A stretch of 39,568 bases of DNA from Calditrichota bacterium (GCA_020051775.1 JAGVQJ010000064.1:1-39568), one strand, 5' to 3'. Shown: positions 24,781-33,684, counted from the stretch's first letter. Numbers and translations are program-made. The notes: generated from the sequence alone by a model not told the origin.

Positions 24781-26069
24781 GTGCGCTTCCAAAAGGGATT
24801 GGGCAGATTCGAGACGACCGCGCGAATTTTCCCGGATCGTTCGCGCGGAATTTCGCTGACTCGTCGGGTGGCGACTTCCATGCTGTCCCCCAGCCGTTCT
24901 TTCAGTAACCGCTGAATTTTTCCCTGCGGCTGGGCGTTAGAGTCTCGCGGCACCCATTCCACAACTATTTTCCCACCCTGATCCTGAATAATGCGATACT
25001 GATTGACCTCCTCAAGAGGTTTCAGTAAAAGCGAGATTTCCAATGCGGAGAAAATCTTCCCATTCAGCCCCAGGATAAATCCATCCGAGCGACCCGACAC
25101 ATGCCCTAAAGTCGGGAAGGTGCACCCGCATAAACATCGCCCTTCCAGACGTTGCACGACATCGCCTACCCGATAGCGAATGATGGGCATGACCCTTAAA
25201 TCCAGGTTGGTGACCACGACTTCGCCCCTCTGCCCCACTCCCACCGGCTTGTTACCCGCCAAAATTTCTACGTGTAAAGAGTCGGTATTAAGGTGATAAC
25301 CTTTGCGTCGCACACACTGGAAGGCGATATGGCCAATTTCATTCGCGCCATAGAGATCTATCGGTTCCACGCCCCATTGAGCGGTAAGAATTTTTCGATC
25401 TTCCGGACTCAACACTTCGGCGATCGTAAACAAGAGGCGCGGCTTCAAAACTAACCCTTCGTCCAATGGCATCTGTTGACCGAGCAGCATGAGCACGGAA
25501 GGAAATCCAATTAGAGCGTGGGGTTGTATCACCCGCAGCAGTTTCAGGTTTAGCGCTGACGATTCATACACCGACAGGAATTTCTCATTCATGAACCCGA
25601 GGCGATGATACCAGCGATCCTTGGGGGAGGTGTGCCGAGGTTCCGTGATATTGACCAGACGGTGCCAGGGTCGAAGGCCGTTGTAAATCAGCTCCCTCGT
25701 CACTGTATAACCCATGCGCAAGCGTTCGGCTGGATGATAAAAAAGTTCCAACGGGATACCGGTCGAACCAGAAGAACGATAGCGCATAAAAGCACTGCGA
25801 TTCGCCAGCGAATCCAAGAATTCCAAAGCACGATCCCGCAAGATCTCCTTCTCCAAAATCGGGAAATGATCCAGATCTTCGGGTCGGCGGAAATCTTCAG
25901 GCTGGGCTTTGATCTGCCGAAATTTCTCCTGGTAGTAGGGAATGTGCCGGTAACAGTAGTTCAACAGTTCGGCCAATTTGCGCTTTTTTAGCTCATAGAG
26001 CCGATCTGCAGGCCACTGGAGCCGGCGTCGTAAACGCCATAGATGGTAGGAAGAATCGAGAGCGCCCAC
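24777..26069 (-). CDS. PaaK/CapK-like adenylate-forming enzyme (copy 2)
   Basis: A 430-residue homolog of the two neighbouring PaaK/CapK-like enzymes. The N-terminal helical cap has RKLAELLNYCYRHIPYYQEKF. The P-loop is RSSGSTGIPL near residue 100, with YGANEIGHIAFQC, IIRYRVGDVV and SGRSDG further on. The putative zinc ligands are AFQCVRRKGYH and CLCGC. The C-terminal lid ends near RSGKIRAVVSNLP. A GTG start at 26069 is used, with GGGGGAG eight bases upstream, five bases after the M14 peptidase stop. The end overlaps copy 1 by four bases. It is clearly diverged from copies 1 and 3 in the acid-binding half, which suggests a different substrate. Confidence 0.87.
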   Translation of the reverse strand: MGALDSSYHLWRLRRRLQWPADRLYELKKRKLAELLNYCYRHIPYYQEKFRQIKAQPEDFRRPEDLDHFPILEKEILRDRALEFLDSLANRSAFMRYRSSGSTGIPLELFYHPAERLRMGYTVTRELIYNGLRPWHRLVNITEPRHTSPKDRWYHRLGFMNEKFLSVYESSALNLKLLRVIQPHALIGFPSVLMLLGQQMPLDEGLVLKPRLLFTIAEVLSPEDRKILTAQWGVEPIDLYGANEIGHIAFQCVRRKGYHLNTDSLHVEILAGNKPVGVGQRGEVVVTNLDLRVMPIIRYRVGDVVQRLEGRCLCGCTFPTLGHVSGRSDGFILGLNGKIFSALEISLLLKPLEEVNQYRIIQDQGGKIVVEWVPRDSNAQPQGKIQRLLKERLGDSMEVATRRVSEIPRERSGKIRAVVSNLPNPFWKRT

Positions 26070-26074
26070 GATGG

Positions 26075-27310
26075 CTACTCCCCCATTAGAATTTCGGCCA
26101 AAGCCTGGATCAGCGCTTGACCGGTTTCTCGCAACGACTGTGGCGTGACGGGAGAACCGTCAGCGCCGCGACTGTAGTTGGATTCCAGATAGATTGTGTA
26201 GACGGCGAATTCGCGATATATAGCATTACCGGTGATTCCAGCGAAATCCAACATGCGCACAGTTGATCGTCCCTGAAGTTGAGCGAAGTTGCCTTCTGCC
26301 GCCTGATATAAATTTTGTTGAAATTGAGCGACAAGGGGATAGAGTTGTGAAGAAGGCATTTCCAAGAAGAAATGCCCCAGGTGAGGATCATTTGAAGAGT
26401 GCAAGTTGATGACCAGACGCAGTTGTTTTCTTTGGGCCGCTGAGCTTAAAGCCGCATGCATTCGGCGCGCTTCCAGCGAATTATAGGACACCCAATCACG
26501 GGCTAAATTTACTCCTCTGGCATTATGGTAATAATATCCGTGCGCCACACCGTCAACGTTCAGCATGGGAACGAAGTTAAAAACAAATTCGTCTCTCAGA
26601 CGCTTTCCAGCAGGATGCTCCAACAAAGCCGCGACCATCCCTTCCAATACAAAAGAGGCCGGGGTTTCACCGGGATGTTCACGGCAGATCACCCAGATTT
26701 CCACCGGCAACTGAGATTCGACGGGAGGCTCGGGGCCGATCCGAAAACAAACCAGCTCGCGCCCCTCTTCGGATTTACCCAGAGTCGAAATTCCACCAGT
26801 GAGGCGATTTTCGATCGCTTTCAGGTAAGAATTCAAATCGTCTGAAGTATACGGGTAACTGCACGCTACGCGAAGGGATTCAGCGTCCAAGGGAGATTGA
26901 AACGAAAAAACTTGTCGCCCCAGAGGGTGGCGCAGGCTGAATTCGCGGGAATAATCCGTTTCCAGCGCGCGCACCCAGGTTTTACCGTCTGCAGAAAAAA
27001 CCGGTTTGGTTATACCCCAGCGATCTCCGGTCTGGTGCGCACCAGCGGCATTTTCGATCACGAATTGTTGCCCTTTTTTAATCGGGTTGGTTAAAGCGAA
27101 ATGGAACCACAAATATTCCGGGCCGCCGGGATCGGGTGGGATCAGAAAAGCAACCATCCCGTCATCCCGCAAACGAACGCTGTCGGCAGCGCCGGACTCA
27201 AAGGTTGTAGATGGTTTCAATTTTCCATCCGAGGTGGCGGCTGTTAATCCAGTTGAAAGGATCATCATAACCAACATGACGAAACCGGCGGAAGTACAAA
27301 TTTTTTTCAT
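26075..27310 (-). CDS. Secreted M14 carboxypeptidase, cytosolic-carboxypeptidase (CCP/M14D)-like
   Basis: A 411-residue exported zinc peptidase. Signal peptide at about residues 1-24 (ending LTA-AT). Residues about 40-150 form the beta-sandwich N-domain that precedes the catalytic domain in CCP-type enzymes: YLWFHFALTN, GITKPVFSADGKTWVRA and then YPYTSDDLNSYL. Zinc ligands are His212 and Glu215 in REHPGETPASF and His304 in LHSSND; the catalytic glutamate is Glu376 in YLESNYSR; NVDG and RGVNLARDW supply substrate-binding residues. All key residues are present, so it should be active in the periplasm or outside, removing C-terminal amino acids. It lies two bases after copy 3 and five bases before copy 2 of the adenylating enzymes, an odd place for a peptidase. 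Eukaryotic relatives remove glutamates from tubulin; the bacterial substrate is unknown. Confidence 0.88.
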   Translation of the reverse strand: MKKICTSAGFVMLVMMILSTGLTAATSDGKLKPSTTFESGAADSVRLRDDGMVAFLIPPDPGGPEYLWFHFALTNPIKKGQQFVIENAAGAHQTGDRWGITKPVFSADGKTWVRALETDYSREFSLRHPLGRQVFSFQSPLDAESLRVACSYPYTSDDLNSYLKAIENRLTGGISTLGKSEEGRELVCFRIGPEPPVESQLPVEIWVICREHPGETPASFVLEGMVAALLEHPAGKRLRDEFVFNFVPMLNVDGVAHGYYYHNARGVNLARDWVSYNSLEARRMHAALSSAAQRKQLRLVINLHSSNDPHLGHFFLEMPSSQLYPLVAQFQQNLYQAAEGNFAQLQGRSTVRMLDFAGITGNAIYREFAVYTIYLESNYSRGADGSPVTPQSLRETGQALIQALAEILMGE

Positions 27311-27312
27311 CG

Positions 27313-28587
27313 TTAAGGCTCAATTTCAGAAATCACTCTGCGCATTTTACCGGAGGCTTCTTTGGAAATCACACCAACACGCTTGACCTCCACATGCAAA
27401 CCTGGCCCCATGACCTCCAGGACATGCTCTTGGACTTTGGTTAAAGTATCCGGACCGAAATCCGAACCCGGCAGAATCTCCACCAACAGGTGCTCATAGC
27501 TTCGCTGAATCATGCGATATTGCTGTACCCCCGGGATGGAAGCAATGACGAAAATCAATGGGGATATTTTATGTCCGTCGGCTCCATGAAGCCAGTCGTC
27601 GGCGCGACCTTGCAAAACCTTGATCCGGGGAAAAGTGCACCCGCACGGACAGGGAACGTTTTCGGCTACGGAAAGGACGTCTCCAACTTCATAGCGGATG
27701 AATGGCATAGCGCGAGAATGCAGATTCGTAATGACCAATCGTCCGGCTTCTCCCGGCTGGGCGGGCCGACCTCCGGCGTCAATTTCGACCCAGAAGCTAT
27801 CTGCATTCAGATGGTAACCGTCCAATGCCGGGCATTGCCAGGCCACGTCTCCCATTTCTACGACACCGTAGATGTCGCGCAATTTAACCTTAAAAACTCG
27901 GTTGATGCATTCGCGCTCATCAGGCGAAAGCAGCTCGCCGGTAGTGAAAATCAATCGTGGATGAATAAGGCTTTGCCCCTGTCTTTCTATCTCAGCCGCT
28001 AATAAAGACATGCTGGAAGCATAGCTGTAGATAACGTCAGGGTTGATTTTCGCCAGATCCGTAAGCTGTTTTTCGGCGGGATCGGCAGCATAAATGAAGT
28101 CCTTGGGCAAGAACCCAAGTTTCTGGAAACTGTAGCGGTCTTCGGTCGCATGGCGGCTGTCGCTGATATGGGCCATACGGTCGCGCCATCCCATGCCGTT
28201 GTGAAACAGAATCCGCAGGTGCATCAAAGTGCGATAGATGCGATCTTCAGGCGTATAATAAACATTTAACGGCGAACCGGAAGATCCGGAAGTCCGTTTC
28301 TTGACTAAACGCGAAGTATCGAAGTCACGAGCTATCAGATTTTTTAAATCAGCCTGCTGAAATAATGCCTTGTGAGTCGTAGGGATTTTTTCCAGGTCAG
28401 TGGGTATCCGAAGCTGTTCTGGTGAAAATCCGGCGGTCTCATAGTGTCGGCGATAAAATGGGACTTTTTCCCAGGCGAATTTGACCAAATCACGCATTAC
28501 CTTCCAACTTCGCTGCTGCAAATCTGGATTTGGCAACCGAAGGTTTCGTCGTAGGATGAAAAATGTTTTTACGCCGCTCCAATACAT
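27313..28587 (-). CDS. PaaK/CapK-like adenylate-forming enzyme (copy 3)
   Basis: A 424-residue homolog of copies 1 and 2 with a similar layout: N-terminal helical cap (VKFAWEKVPFYRRHYE), P-loop TSGSSGSPL near residue 98, IYGVVEMGDVAWQC near residue 240, FIRYEVGDVL, and QGRADDW before the lid domain, which ends near SGKMRRVISEIE. The likely zinc ligands are AWQCPALDGYH and CPCGC. The ATG at 28587 is 22 bases after the pyruvyl transferase stop. It is the first of the three copies to be transcribed, and is followed two bases later by the M14 peptidase. The substrate is unknown. Confidence 0.87.
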   Translation of the reverse strand: MYWSGVKTFFILRRNLRLPNPDLQQRSWKVMRDLVKFAWEKVPFYRRHYETAGFSPEQLRIPTDLEKIPTTHKALFQQADLKNLIARDFDTSRLVKKRTSGSSGSPLNVYYTPEDRIYRTLMHLRILFHNGMGWRDRMAHISDSRHATEDRYSFQKLGFLPKDFIYAADPAEKQLTDLAKINPDVIYSYASSMSLLAAEIERQGQSLIHPRLIFTTGELLSPDERECINRVFKVKLRDIYGVVEMGDVAWQCPALDGYHLNADSFWVEIDAGGRPAQPGEAGRLVITNLHSRAMPFIRYEVGDVLSVAENVPCPCGCTFPRIKVLQGRADDWLHGADGHKISPLIFVIASIPGVQQYRMIQRSYEHLLVEILPGSDFGPDTLTKVQEHVLEVMGPGLHVEVKRVGVISKEASGKMRRVISEIEP

Positions 28588-28609
28588 TTACATAACCGTC
28601 CGTGGTTAA

Positions 28610-29797
28610 TTAGTCTCTTGCGATTCGCTCCAGGCAATGCCGCAGGAGAATGCGATTTTGTTGCGCCCGGTCGCGCTGCAGGAGACCGTGACGCAACACC
28701 TCTGTGCGCATCTTCTGGCCTTTTTCCAACGTGTCCACTGCAAGCCGGTAAAGCCGGTCCCGATCGAGATCCCGGTCACATAAGACCTGTTCACTCATTC
28801 CGATTGAGGCGGCCAAATGTTCGATTTTACCGTCGCTGTCAACACCAATGAAGGGCAAGCCGAAGCGCATGCCCAATATGATCCCATGTAAGCGGTCGCT
28901 GATCAACAGATCCAGCTCGCCCAGCCGATGCACGAATTCATGCAGCGGAGGATCATCGTCAAGGATTTTGACAGCCTCTGAATGCACCATGTAGTTCCGG
29001 AGGCGCAAGCAAATCACATCGTCCCGAGGATTAGGGCCGATATCCATGGGAATCAGCCGGATTTGCGCGCCCAATTTTACGACCAGCATGTCCAGAGCTG
29101 CCGCCGCCTCTTGCAGAAAATGGTCGAAAAGTGGATTGGGACGGCTGGCAGCCAATTGCCAACTCACCGGCAGCAAGCTTCCCCGGCGATAGAAATGCCG
29201 GCGGGGAGCAATGCCAATGACCGGCGAGTGTATTCCAGTTGCCGGTTTCTGGCTATCTCCGGACGTGGTTAAACTAAAAGCAGGGTCAGCAGTGCGTTGG
29301 TAGGCGCTTTCCAAACCGATGGAATCCAAAAACCTGGCGGAAACGGTATCGCGCACGGCCAACATTGCTGATCCCTTTAACGCCGCCAAAGCCAGTTTCT
29401 TGCTGGAATTTTTCAGAACCGGCCCCATCCCGGGGGCATAAATTATTCGCGGAACTCCCAGAACCTTGGCCAGCAGCAGCGACTTCACTACATAGGGAAC
29501 GTACAATTGACTGGAACGATCCTGCAACATGTGGCCGCCGCCCCAAATCAGCAGGTCGGCATGGCTGATTAATCCCGGTAGTAACGGCCATCGTAAGGCG
29601 CGGTCGGGAATGACGCGAATATGCTTTCCATGACGCTGCTGTGTCCGTTCGGGCATATTGCTGGAAATGGTGATATCCCGAACACCGCACGCGTCCAGAT
29701 CCTGCAGCAGCGAAGTCAGAATGGCCTCTTCGCCCACGTTTCCTTCGGCGAAGGGGATCCGATCGATCAGGATGTGCAGATCAGCGGGGGATTTCAT
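28610..29797 (-). CDS. Polysaccharide pyruvyl transferase family protein (CsaB-like)
   Basis: A 395-residue cytosolic enzyme. Family features are NVGEEAILTSLLQDL near residues 19-33, the WGGGHMLQD loop, YAPGMGPVL, a paired Rossmann-like layout (GT-B-like), SDRLHGIILGMRFGLPFIGV near residue 305 (the conserved R-x-H-G), and a terminal helical domain. CsaB and its relatives transfer a pyruvate ketal from phosphoenolpyruvate to a sugar of a wall or capsular polymer, often as a ligand for SLH-domain proteins. The ATG at 29797 lies inside the end of the methyltransferase gene (17-base overlap). It marks the decoration part of the cluster. The acceptor is unknown. Confidence 0.87.
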   Translation of the reverse strand: MKSPADLHILIDRIPFAEGNVGEEAILTSLLQDLDACGVRDITISSNMPERTQQRHGKHIRVIPDRALRWPLLPGLISHADLLIWGGGHMLQDRSSQLYVPYVVKSLLLAKVLGVPRIIYAPGMGPVLKNSSKKLALAALKGSAMLAVRDTVSARFLDSIGLESAYQRTADPAFSLTTSGDSQKPATGIHSPVIGIAPRRHFYRRGSLLPVSWQLAASRPNPLFDHFLQEAAAALDMLVVKLGAQIRLIPMDIGPNPRDDVICLRLRNYMVHSEAVKILDDDPPLHEFVHRLGELDLLISDRLHGIILGMRFGLPFIGVDSDGKIEHLAASIGMSEQVLCDRDLDRDRLYRLAVDTLEKGQKMRTEVLRHGLLQRDRAQQNRILLRHCLERIARD

Positions 29798-30590
29798 CAG
29801 CCACCCGGCCCAGGGAATAATACAAATGCGCGTAAGGCAATTTCAGTAGTGGGGGCAGCGGAAATCTCTCACCCCAATAAACATATCGCAACCAAGAAGG
29901 GAATCGACCCCGGTGCAGATGTTCTATATAAGGCGACTCCCACTGTTTTGGCTGATCTCCCTGGCGGTGCAACCGCAGATCGCGAAAGCCGGGAGAATCC
30001 GGCCAGGGCGGGCAATCAATCACACCCCAACGCACTTTACTGCACCCCTGATCCTGCAGAAACCTGCGGGTATAAAACGGAGAGAAATAACGCACATCCC
30101 CATGGCTCCAGGGAATACGATATACCCAATGTACTGTACGGTGAAGATTGAAACCTACGTTAAAACGATTGACTGCGGCGACCATCAGCCAGCGACGGCT
30201 GAACCCGGCCATTTCAGATAGCAAGGCCGACGGATCCTCAACCGCTGGAAGGACGGCGAAATTCCACACCAAATCCCAACGACGCTGGTGTTGGGCCGCT
30301 GCCGAGATTTCCGCGCTATTCAAATAGGATAGTTTACTCTCAAGCCCCAATTTGCGCCAAATATTCAGTGCTTCGCAATCAGCGCCGACCAGCGTAACGT
30401 CGCAACCAGCCAGTGCAAATCCCAGTGAATACAATCCCGGCATTGCTTTGGCTCCACCTGCCGGAAGCTCTAACACTGAAGTGATCCCCAGTTTTTTCAC
30501 CAACCGGGCGCAGAGTTTCTGCAAAGCAAAACGCTCATACGTGACGCCGAAGACTTCGCGTTCGATCAAGGCTTCAGAGGCTACAACCAT
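29781..30590 (-). CDS. Class I SAM-dependent methyltransferase-like protein
   Basis: A 269-residue protein with a Rossmann-like N-terminal half: VLELPAGGAKAMPG near residues 39-52 is in the place of motif I but departs from the usual E/D-x-G-x-G, CDVTLVGAD follows as motif II, and WDLVWNFAVLPAVEDP resembles motif IV. The C-terminal part is rich in aromatic and proline residues (RIPWSHGDVRYFSPFYTRRFL, GRFPSWLRYVYWGERFP). It lies between the epimerase and the pyruvyl transferase with overlaps at both ends, so it probably methylates an intermediate or the growing chain. The altered motif I makes cofactor binding less certain. Confidence 0.65.
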   Translation of the reverse strand: MVVASEALIEREVFGVTYERFALQKLCARLVKKLGITSVLELPAGGAKAMPGLYSLGFALAGCDVTLVGADCEALNIWRKLGLESKLSYLNSAEISAAAQHQRRWDLVWNFAVLPAVEDPSALLSEMAGFSRRWLMVAAVNRFNVGFNLHRTVHWVYRIPWSHGDVRYFSPFYTRRFLQDQGCSKVRWGVIDCPPWPDSPGFRDLRLHRQGDQPKQWESPYIEHLHRGRFPSWLRYVYWGERFPLPPLLKLPYAHLYYSLGRVADEIPR

Positions 30591-31564
30591 TCCTGCTCCC
30601 GATACCAGGCAACGGTTTCCTGCAAGCCCCGTGCCAGATCTACCTGGGGCTGATATCCTAATAACTGTGTGGCTTTCTCGCCGTTATACCCCCAGTTGCG
30701 AGAAAGCGCTAAAACCCGCGATTTGGTCAGCGGGGGTTGGAACCTCAATAGGCGCGCTGAGATTTCACAGACGCTGGCCACCGCCATAGCCGCCACTACA
30801 GGGATATTCAAACTGGGGCGTCGGACGCCCAGAGCGTCAGCGATTCCCCATATCAAGTCCCGCTTTTCTACAGGATGAGGGCCGGTAATATTGATGCTGG
30901 TTCCTTGAACGTTTGATTTCAGGGCTAGATCCAATCCAGCGATGAGGTCAGTGATGAAAACTGGCGATACTGTAGATCGTCCGTTGCCTATAAACGCGAA
31001 ACGACCCTTCTGGATCGTTTGGAACAGCGCTAATTTGTGCGGATCTCCGGGGCCGTAAGTGAAAGTTGGGCGCACGACCAGGAGATCCAACTCTTCATGA
31101 GAGGCGATTTCCAGCGCGCGTCGTTCTCCTTCCCATTTGGATTTCTCATAGTCGGTGCGAGGACGCGGTGGGAACGATTCGTCGGCTGGTGTCGTAGTCA
31201 CCGGCCCGGTGACGCCTCCCGCACTAACGTGGATGAATCGTTTAATTCCTTGGCGACAAGCTGCTTGCACAACATGCTCGGTTCCCCGGACATTGACTTC
31301 ACGAATCTGTTGGTAGGGCATGCCCCACTGACCTAATAATCCGGCAACATGAATGACTTCCTCAACTCCTTGAAATGCCTCGGCCAAAGTTTCGGGACGT
31401 GTGATATCGCCAACAGCCATTTCACAGTGATTCCTGACCTCGGAATCAAGCCGCTCTGGATTCCTCACGAGAAGTCGAAGCTCCAGACTTTGATGTACAT
31501 AGAAGTCAGCGAGCCTCCCACCAATGTACCCGGTAGCGCCGGTGATCAGCAGTTTAGCGGACAT
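30581..31564 (-). CDS. NAD-dependent epimerase/dehydratase (extended SDR)
   Basis: A 327-residue protein of the extended short-chain dehydrogenase family. The cofactor motif is TGATGYIGG at residues 8-16; HVAGLLG and HVSAGGVTGP follow; the catalytic pair is in TDYEKSKWEGE (Tyr and Lys near residue 148), and VVRPTFTYGPGD marks the substrate side. Related enzymes are UDP-sugar epimerases, 4,6-dehydratases and dihydroflavonol- or 3-beta-hydroxysteroid-type reductases; the exact reaction is not clear. The ATG at 31564 is inside the end of the GT4 gene (11-base overlap), and the stop overlaps the methyltransferase start, so the genes are translationally linked. Confidence 0.85.
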   Translation of the reverse strand: MSAKLLITGATGYIGGRLADFYVHQSLELRLLVRNPERLDSEVRNHCEMAVGDITRPETLAEAFQGVEEVIHVAGLLGQWGMPYQQIREVNVRGTEHVVQAACRQGIKRFIHVSAGGVTGPVTTTPADESFPPRPRTDYEKSKWEGERRALEIASHEELDLLVVRPTFTYGPGDPHKLALFQTIQKGRFAFIGNGRSTVSPVFITDLIAGLDLALKSNVQGTSINITGPHPVEKRDLIWGIADALGVRRPSLNIPVVAAMAVASVCEISARLLRFQPPLTKSRVLALSRNWGYNGEKATQLLGYQPQVDLARGLQETVAWYREQEWL

Positions 31565-32675
31565 CGAGCAACTCCTCCACTGCGCCGATGATACCGTCCC
31601 AGGAAAATTGTCGCGCAACCTGAACGACTCCATCCTGAAAACGCTGCGGGCCGTCGCCGGAATAGAACTCGCGTATCGCCTGAGCCAGACCAGCCGCATC
31701 TCCCGGGTCGCACAACACGCCGGTGCTTCCGGGGATAACCATTTCCTTGAAACAACCTGTTCGAGTGGCGATCACAGGGCGGCCGGAAGCATAAGCGCTG
31801 CCCAGGACACCACTGCCCGTGGCTGACCGGTACGGCAGGATCACCCCATCACAGGCCGCCAACCTCACTGCCAGATCAGATTCCGGCAAAAAACCAGCTT
31901 CCAAACGCACACGCCCCGACAAACCCAAACGGTCAATCAATTGTAAATAACGATTTTGATCTTCCCAGAATTCCCCGGCCACCCATAATATCAAATCATC
32001 AAAATCAGATCCCAGGGAGGCGAGAGCTTCTATGGCTAAATCCAACCCCTTATAGGGTCGCACGAAACCGAAAAAAAGCAACATGCGCCCAGTGATTGCC
32101 AACCGATGGCGAGCTTCCTGCCTTCCAACACTGGCGGCATCCAGGGGAAAAACCGGATGTTCTCGGCGGACGACCTTTGCCTGCGGTAAAATTCGCAGCA
32201 GGGATTCTCGATCATCCTGCGAATGGACGATGAATCCCGCGCCCGGGCGTAAAGCCAACCTGGTCAAGGGCTCATCGAAGAAACGATTCTCGTGGGGAAT
32301 CACATTATGACAAAGAAAAATCACTCGGCGCGATGTGGCCAACCGGCGCGCCAACCAACCTGTGTGCAGCGCCCAGAAGCTCACCCACCAAGTGATAATC
32401 ACACCATCCGGAACAAACTCATCAATTAATTCCGCTGCCTGTTTCCAGGTGCGCCATTTGCCATAATGAAGCAAACTCAGGGCGCGTGAACCTTGGGGCG
32501 ACTGGGGACCGGTGTCGAGTTGCGATTGTCCTGGAAATAAGAATCCGGGGTACAGCCGGTCGAAGCCGAGGCCCAGACACTCATGCCGATCCTGCAAACG
32601 GCTCAGCAGAATGGATCCATACCGCGCGATGCCGCCCCGGGAAGGATAGGTCGGTCCGACAAAGGCCAGTTTCAA
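31554..32675 (-). CDS. GT4 family glycosyltransferase
   Basis: A 373-residue cytosolic GT-B glycosyltransferase. The N-domain starts with MKLAFVGPTYPSRGGIARYG, a glycine-rich acceptor loop. The C-domain has FFGFVRPYKGLDLAIEAL, VRLEAGFLPESDL, and a nucleotide-sugar site with GSGVLGSAYASGRPVIATRTG followed by EMVIPGSTGVL. It should add one sugar from a nucleotide donor to a lipid-linked acceptor. The start is a TTG at 32675 that overlaps the stop of the GT2 gene as TTGA. This is the second TTGA junction in the cluster. Confidence 0.9.
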   Translation of the reverse strand: MKLAFVGPTYPSRGGIARYGSILLSRLQDRHECLGLGFDRLYPGFLFPGQSQLDTGPQSPQGSRALSLLHYGKWRTWKQAAELIDEFVPDGVIITWWVSFWALHTGWLARRLATSRRVIFLCHNVIPHENRFFDEPLTRLALRPGAGFIVHSQDDRESLLRILPQAKVVRREHPVFPLDAASVGRQEARHRLAITGRMLLFFGFVRPYKGLDLAIEALASLGSDFDDLILWVAGEFWEDQNRYLQLIDRLGLSGRVRLEAGFLPESDLAVRLAACDGVILPYRSATGSGVLGSAYASGRPVIATRTGCFKEMVIPGSTGVLCDPGDAAGLAQAIREFYSGDGPQRFQDGVVQVARQFSWDGIIGAVEELLDVR

Positions 32676-33658
32676 GGTAAGCTCTCTGTTCCATCCTTGA
32701 TTTTATCGCGCGTGCCCAGAACCAACTCGATGCGTTTCAAACGAACCAGAGCGTCCTCAATCAGACGGCGGTTGGCCGATATTAAATCGGCTAACAGGCC
32801 GATCATGATGAAGGTGAATCCAATGAACAACAATATGGTCATGAAAATCAGAGACTGAATATGACCGGTAGGCCCTGCGAAGGAGAAATAGTAATACAGA
32901 AACCGTATCCCCAGCAACAGACCAAGTGAAAAGATGAACGCGCCAATATAAAAAAATACGCGCAAGGGTTCGTAGGTGACAAAAATCCTCAGAATCGTCG
33001 CCAGCGAACGCTTCAGATAGATAGGGGTGTTGCGGAAGAGTCTCGATTCCCGCAGCTTATCGTTACGCACAACATCAACAGTTTCGATGGCCAGATTTTT
33101 CTTCCCGGCCTGAATGATCGTCTCCAGAGTGTAGGTAAACAGCGAGATGACGTTCAGTTGCAGAGCTGCGCGCCGGTTGTAAGCGCGAAATCCTGAAGTC
33201 ACATCGGATACCTCAGTTTGGCTGATCCGCTGTACGACTCTCGATCCCCATTTCTGGAGAAACTTCTTCAACGGTGAAAATTCGTCAATTTTTTCAATGG
33301 GACGAGCGCCCACGACCATGTCGGCGCGGCGAGCCAGTAGCGGCTCGATCAGGCGGGGAATTTCCCTCCCCGGATACTGGTTGTCAGCGTCGGTATTGAC
33401 GATGATATCCGCGCCCATAGCCAAAGAAACGTCCAATCCGATTTTAAAGGCTGTGGCCAATCCTTGCCGGCGGCGCAGGCGCAAGACGCGATCAGCGCCG
33501 GCCCGATGCGCGGCGCCCGAGGTGTCATCAACGCTGCCGTCATCAATCACCAGAATTTCCACCTTGTCAACACCGGGGATTTGCCTGGGGATCTCGGCGA
33601 TGGTCCCGGCCAGGTGTTCTTCTTCGTTCAAACAGGGGATTTGGACGACTAACTTCAT
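32672..33658 (-). CDS. GT2 family glycosyltransferase (DPM1/ArnC-like) with membrane domain
   Basis: A 328-residue enzyme with a GT-A catalytic domain followed by two transmembrane helices (about residues 236-256 and 272-294). The domain has VVQIPCLNEEEHLAGTI, VIDDGSVDDT, the RRQGLATAFKIGL segment and DADNQYPG with the D-x-D metal site near residue 91, then TSGFRAYNRRAAL. This layout is that of polyprenyl-phosphate sugar transferases, which make a membrane-bound sugar donor. A GT87-like enzyme elsewhere in the window would be one possible user of such a donor; this link is a guess. The ATG lies 26 bases after the beta-helix gene, and no clear Shine-Dalgarno is visible. Confidence 0.9.
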   Translation of the reverse strand: MKLVVQIPCLNEEEHLAGTIAEIPRQIPGVDKVEILVIDDGSVDDTSGAAHRAGADRVLRLRRRQGLATAFKIGLDVSLAMGADIIVNTDADNQYPGREIPRLIEPLLARRADMVVGARPIEKIDEFSPLKKFLQKWGSRVVQRISQTEVSDVTSGFRAYNRRAALQLNVISLFTYTLETIIQAGKKNLAIETVDVVRNDKLRESRLFRNTPIYLKRSLATILRIFVTYEPLRVFFYIGAFIFSLGLLLGIRFLYYYFSFAGPTGHIQSLIFMTILLFIGFTFIMIGLLADLISANRRLIEDALVRLKRIELVLGTRDKIKDGTESLP

Positions 33659-33684
33659 TGGCGATTAATCAGGTATTTAATCGT

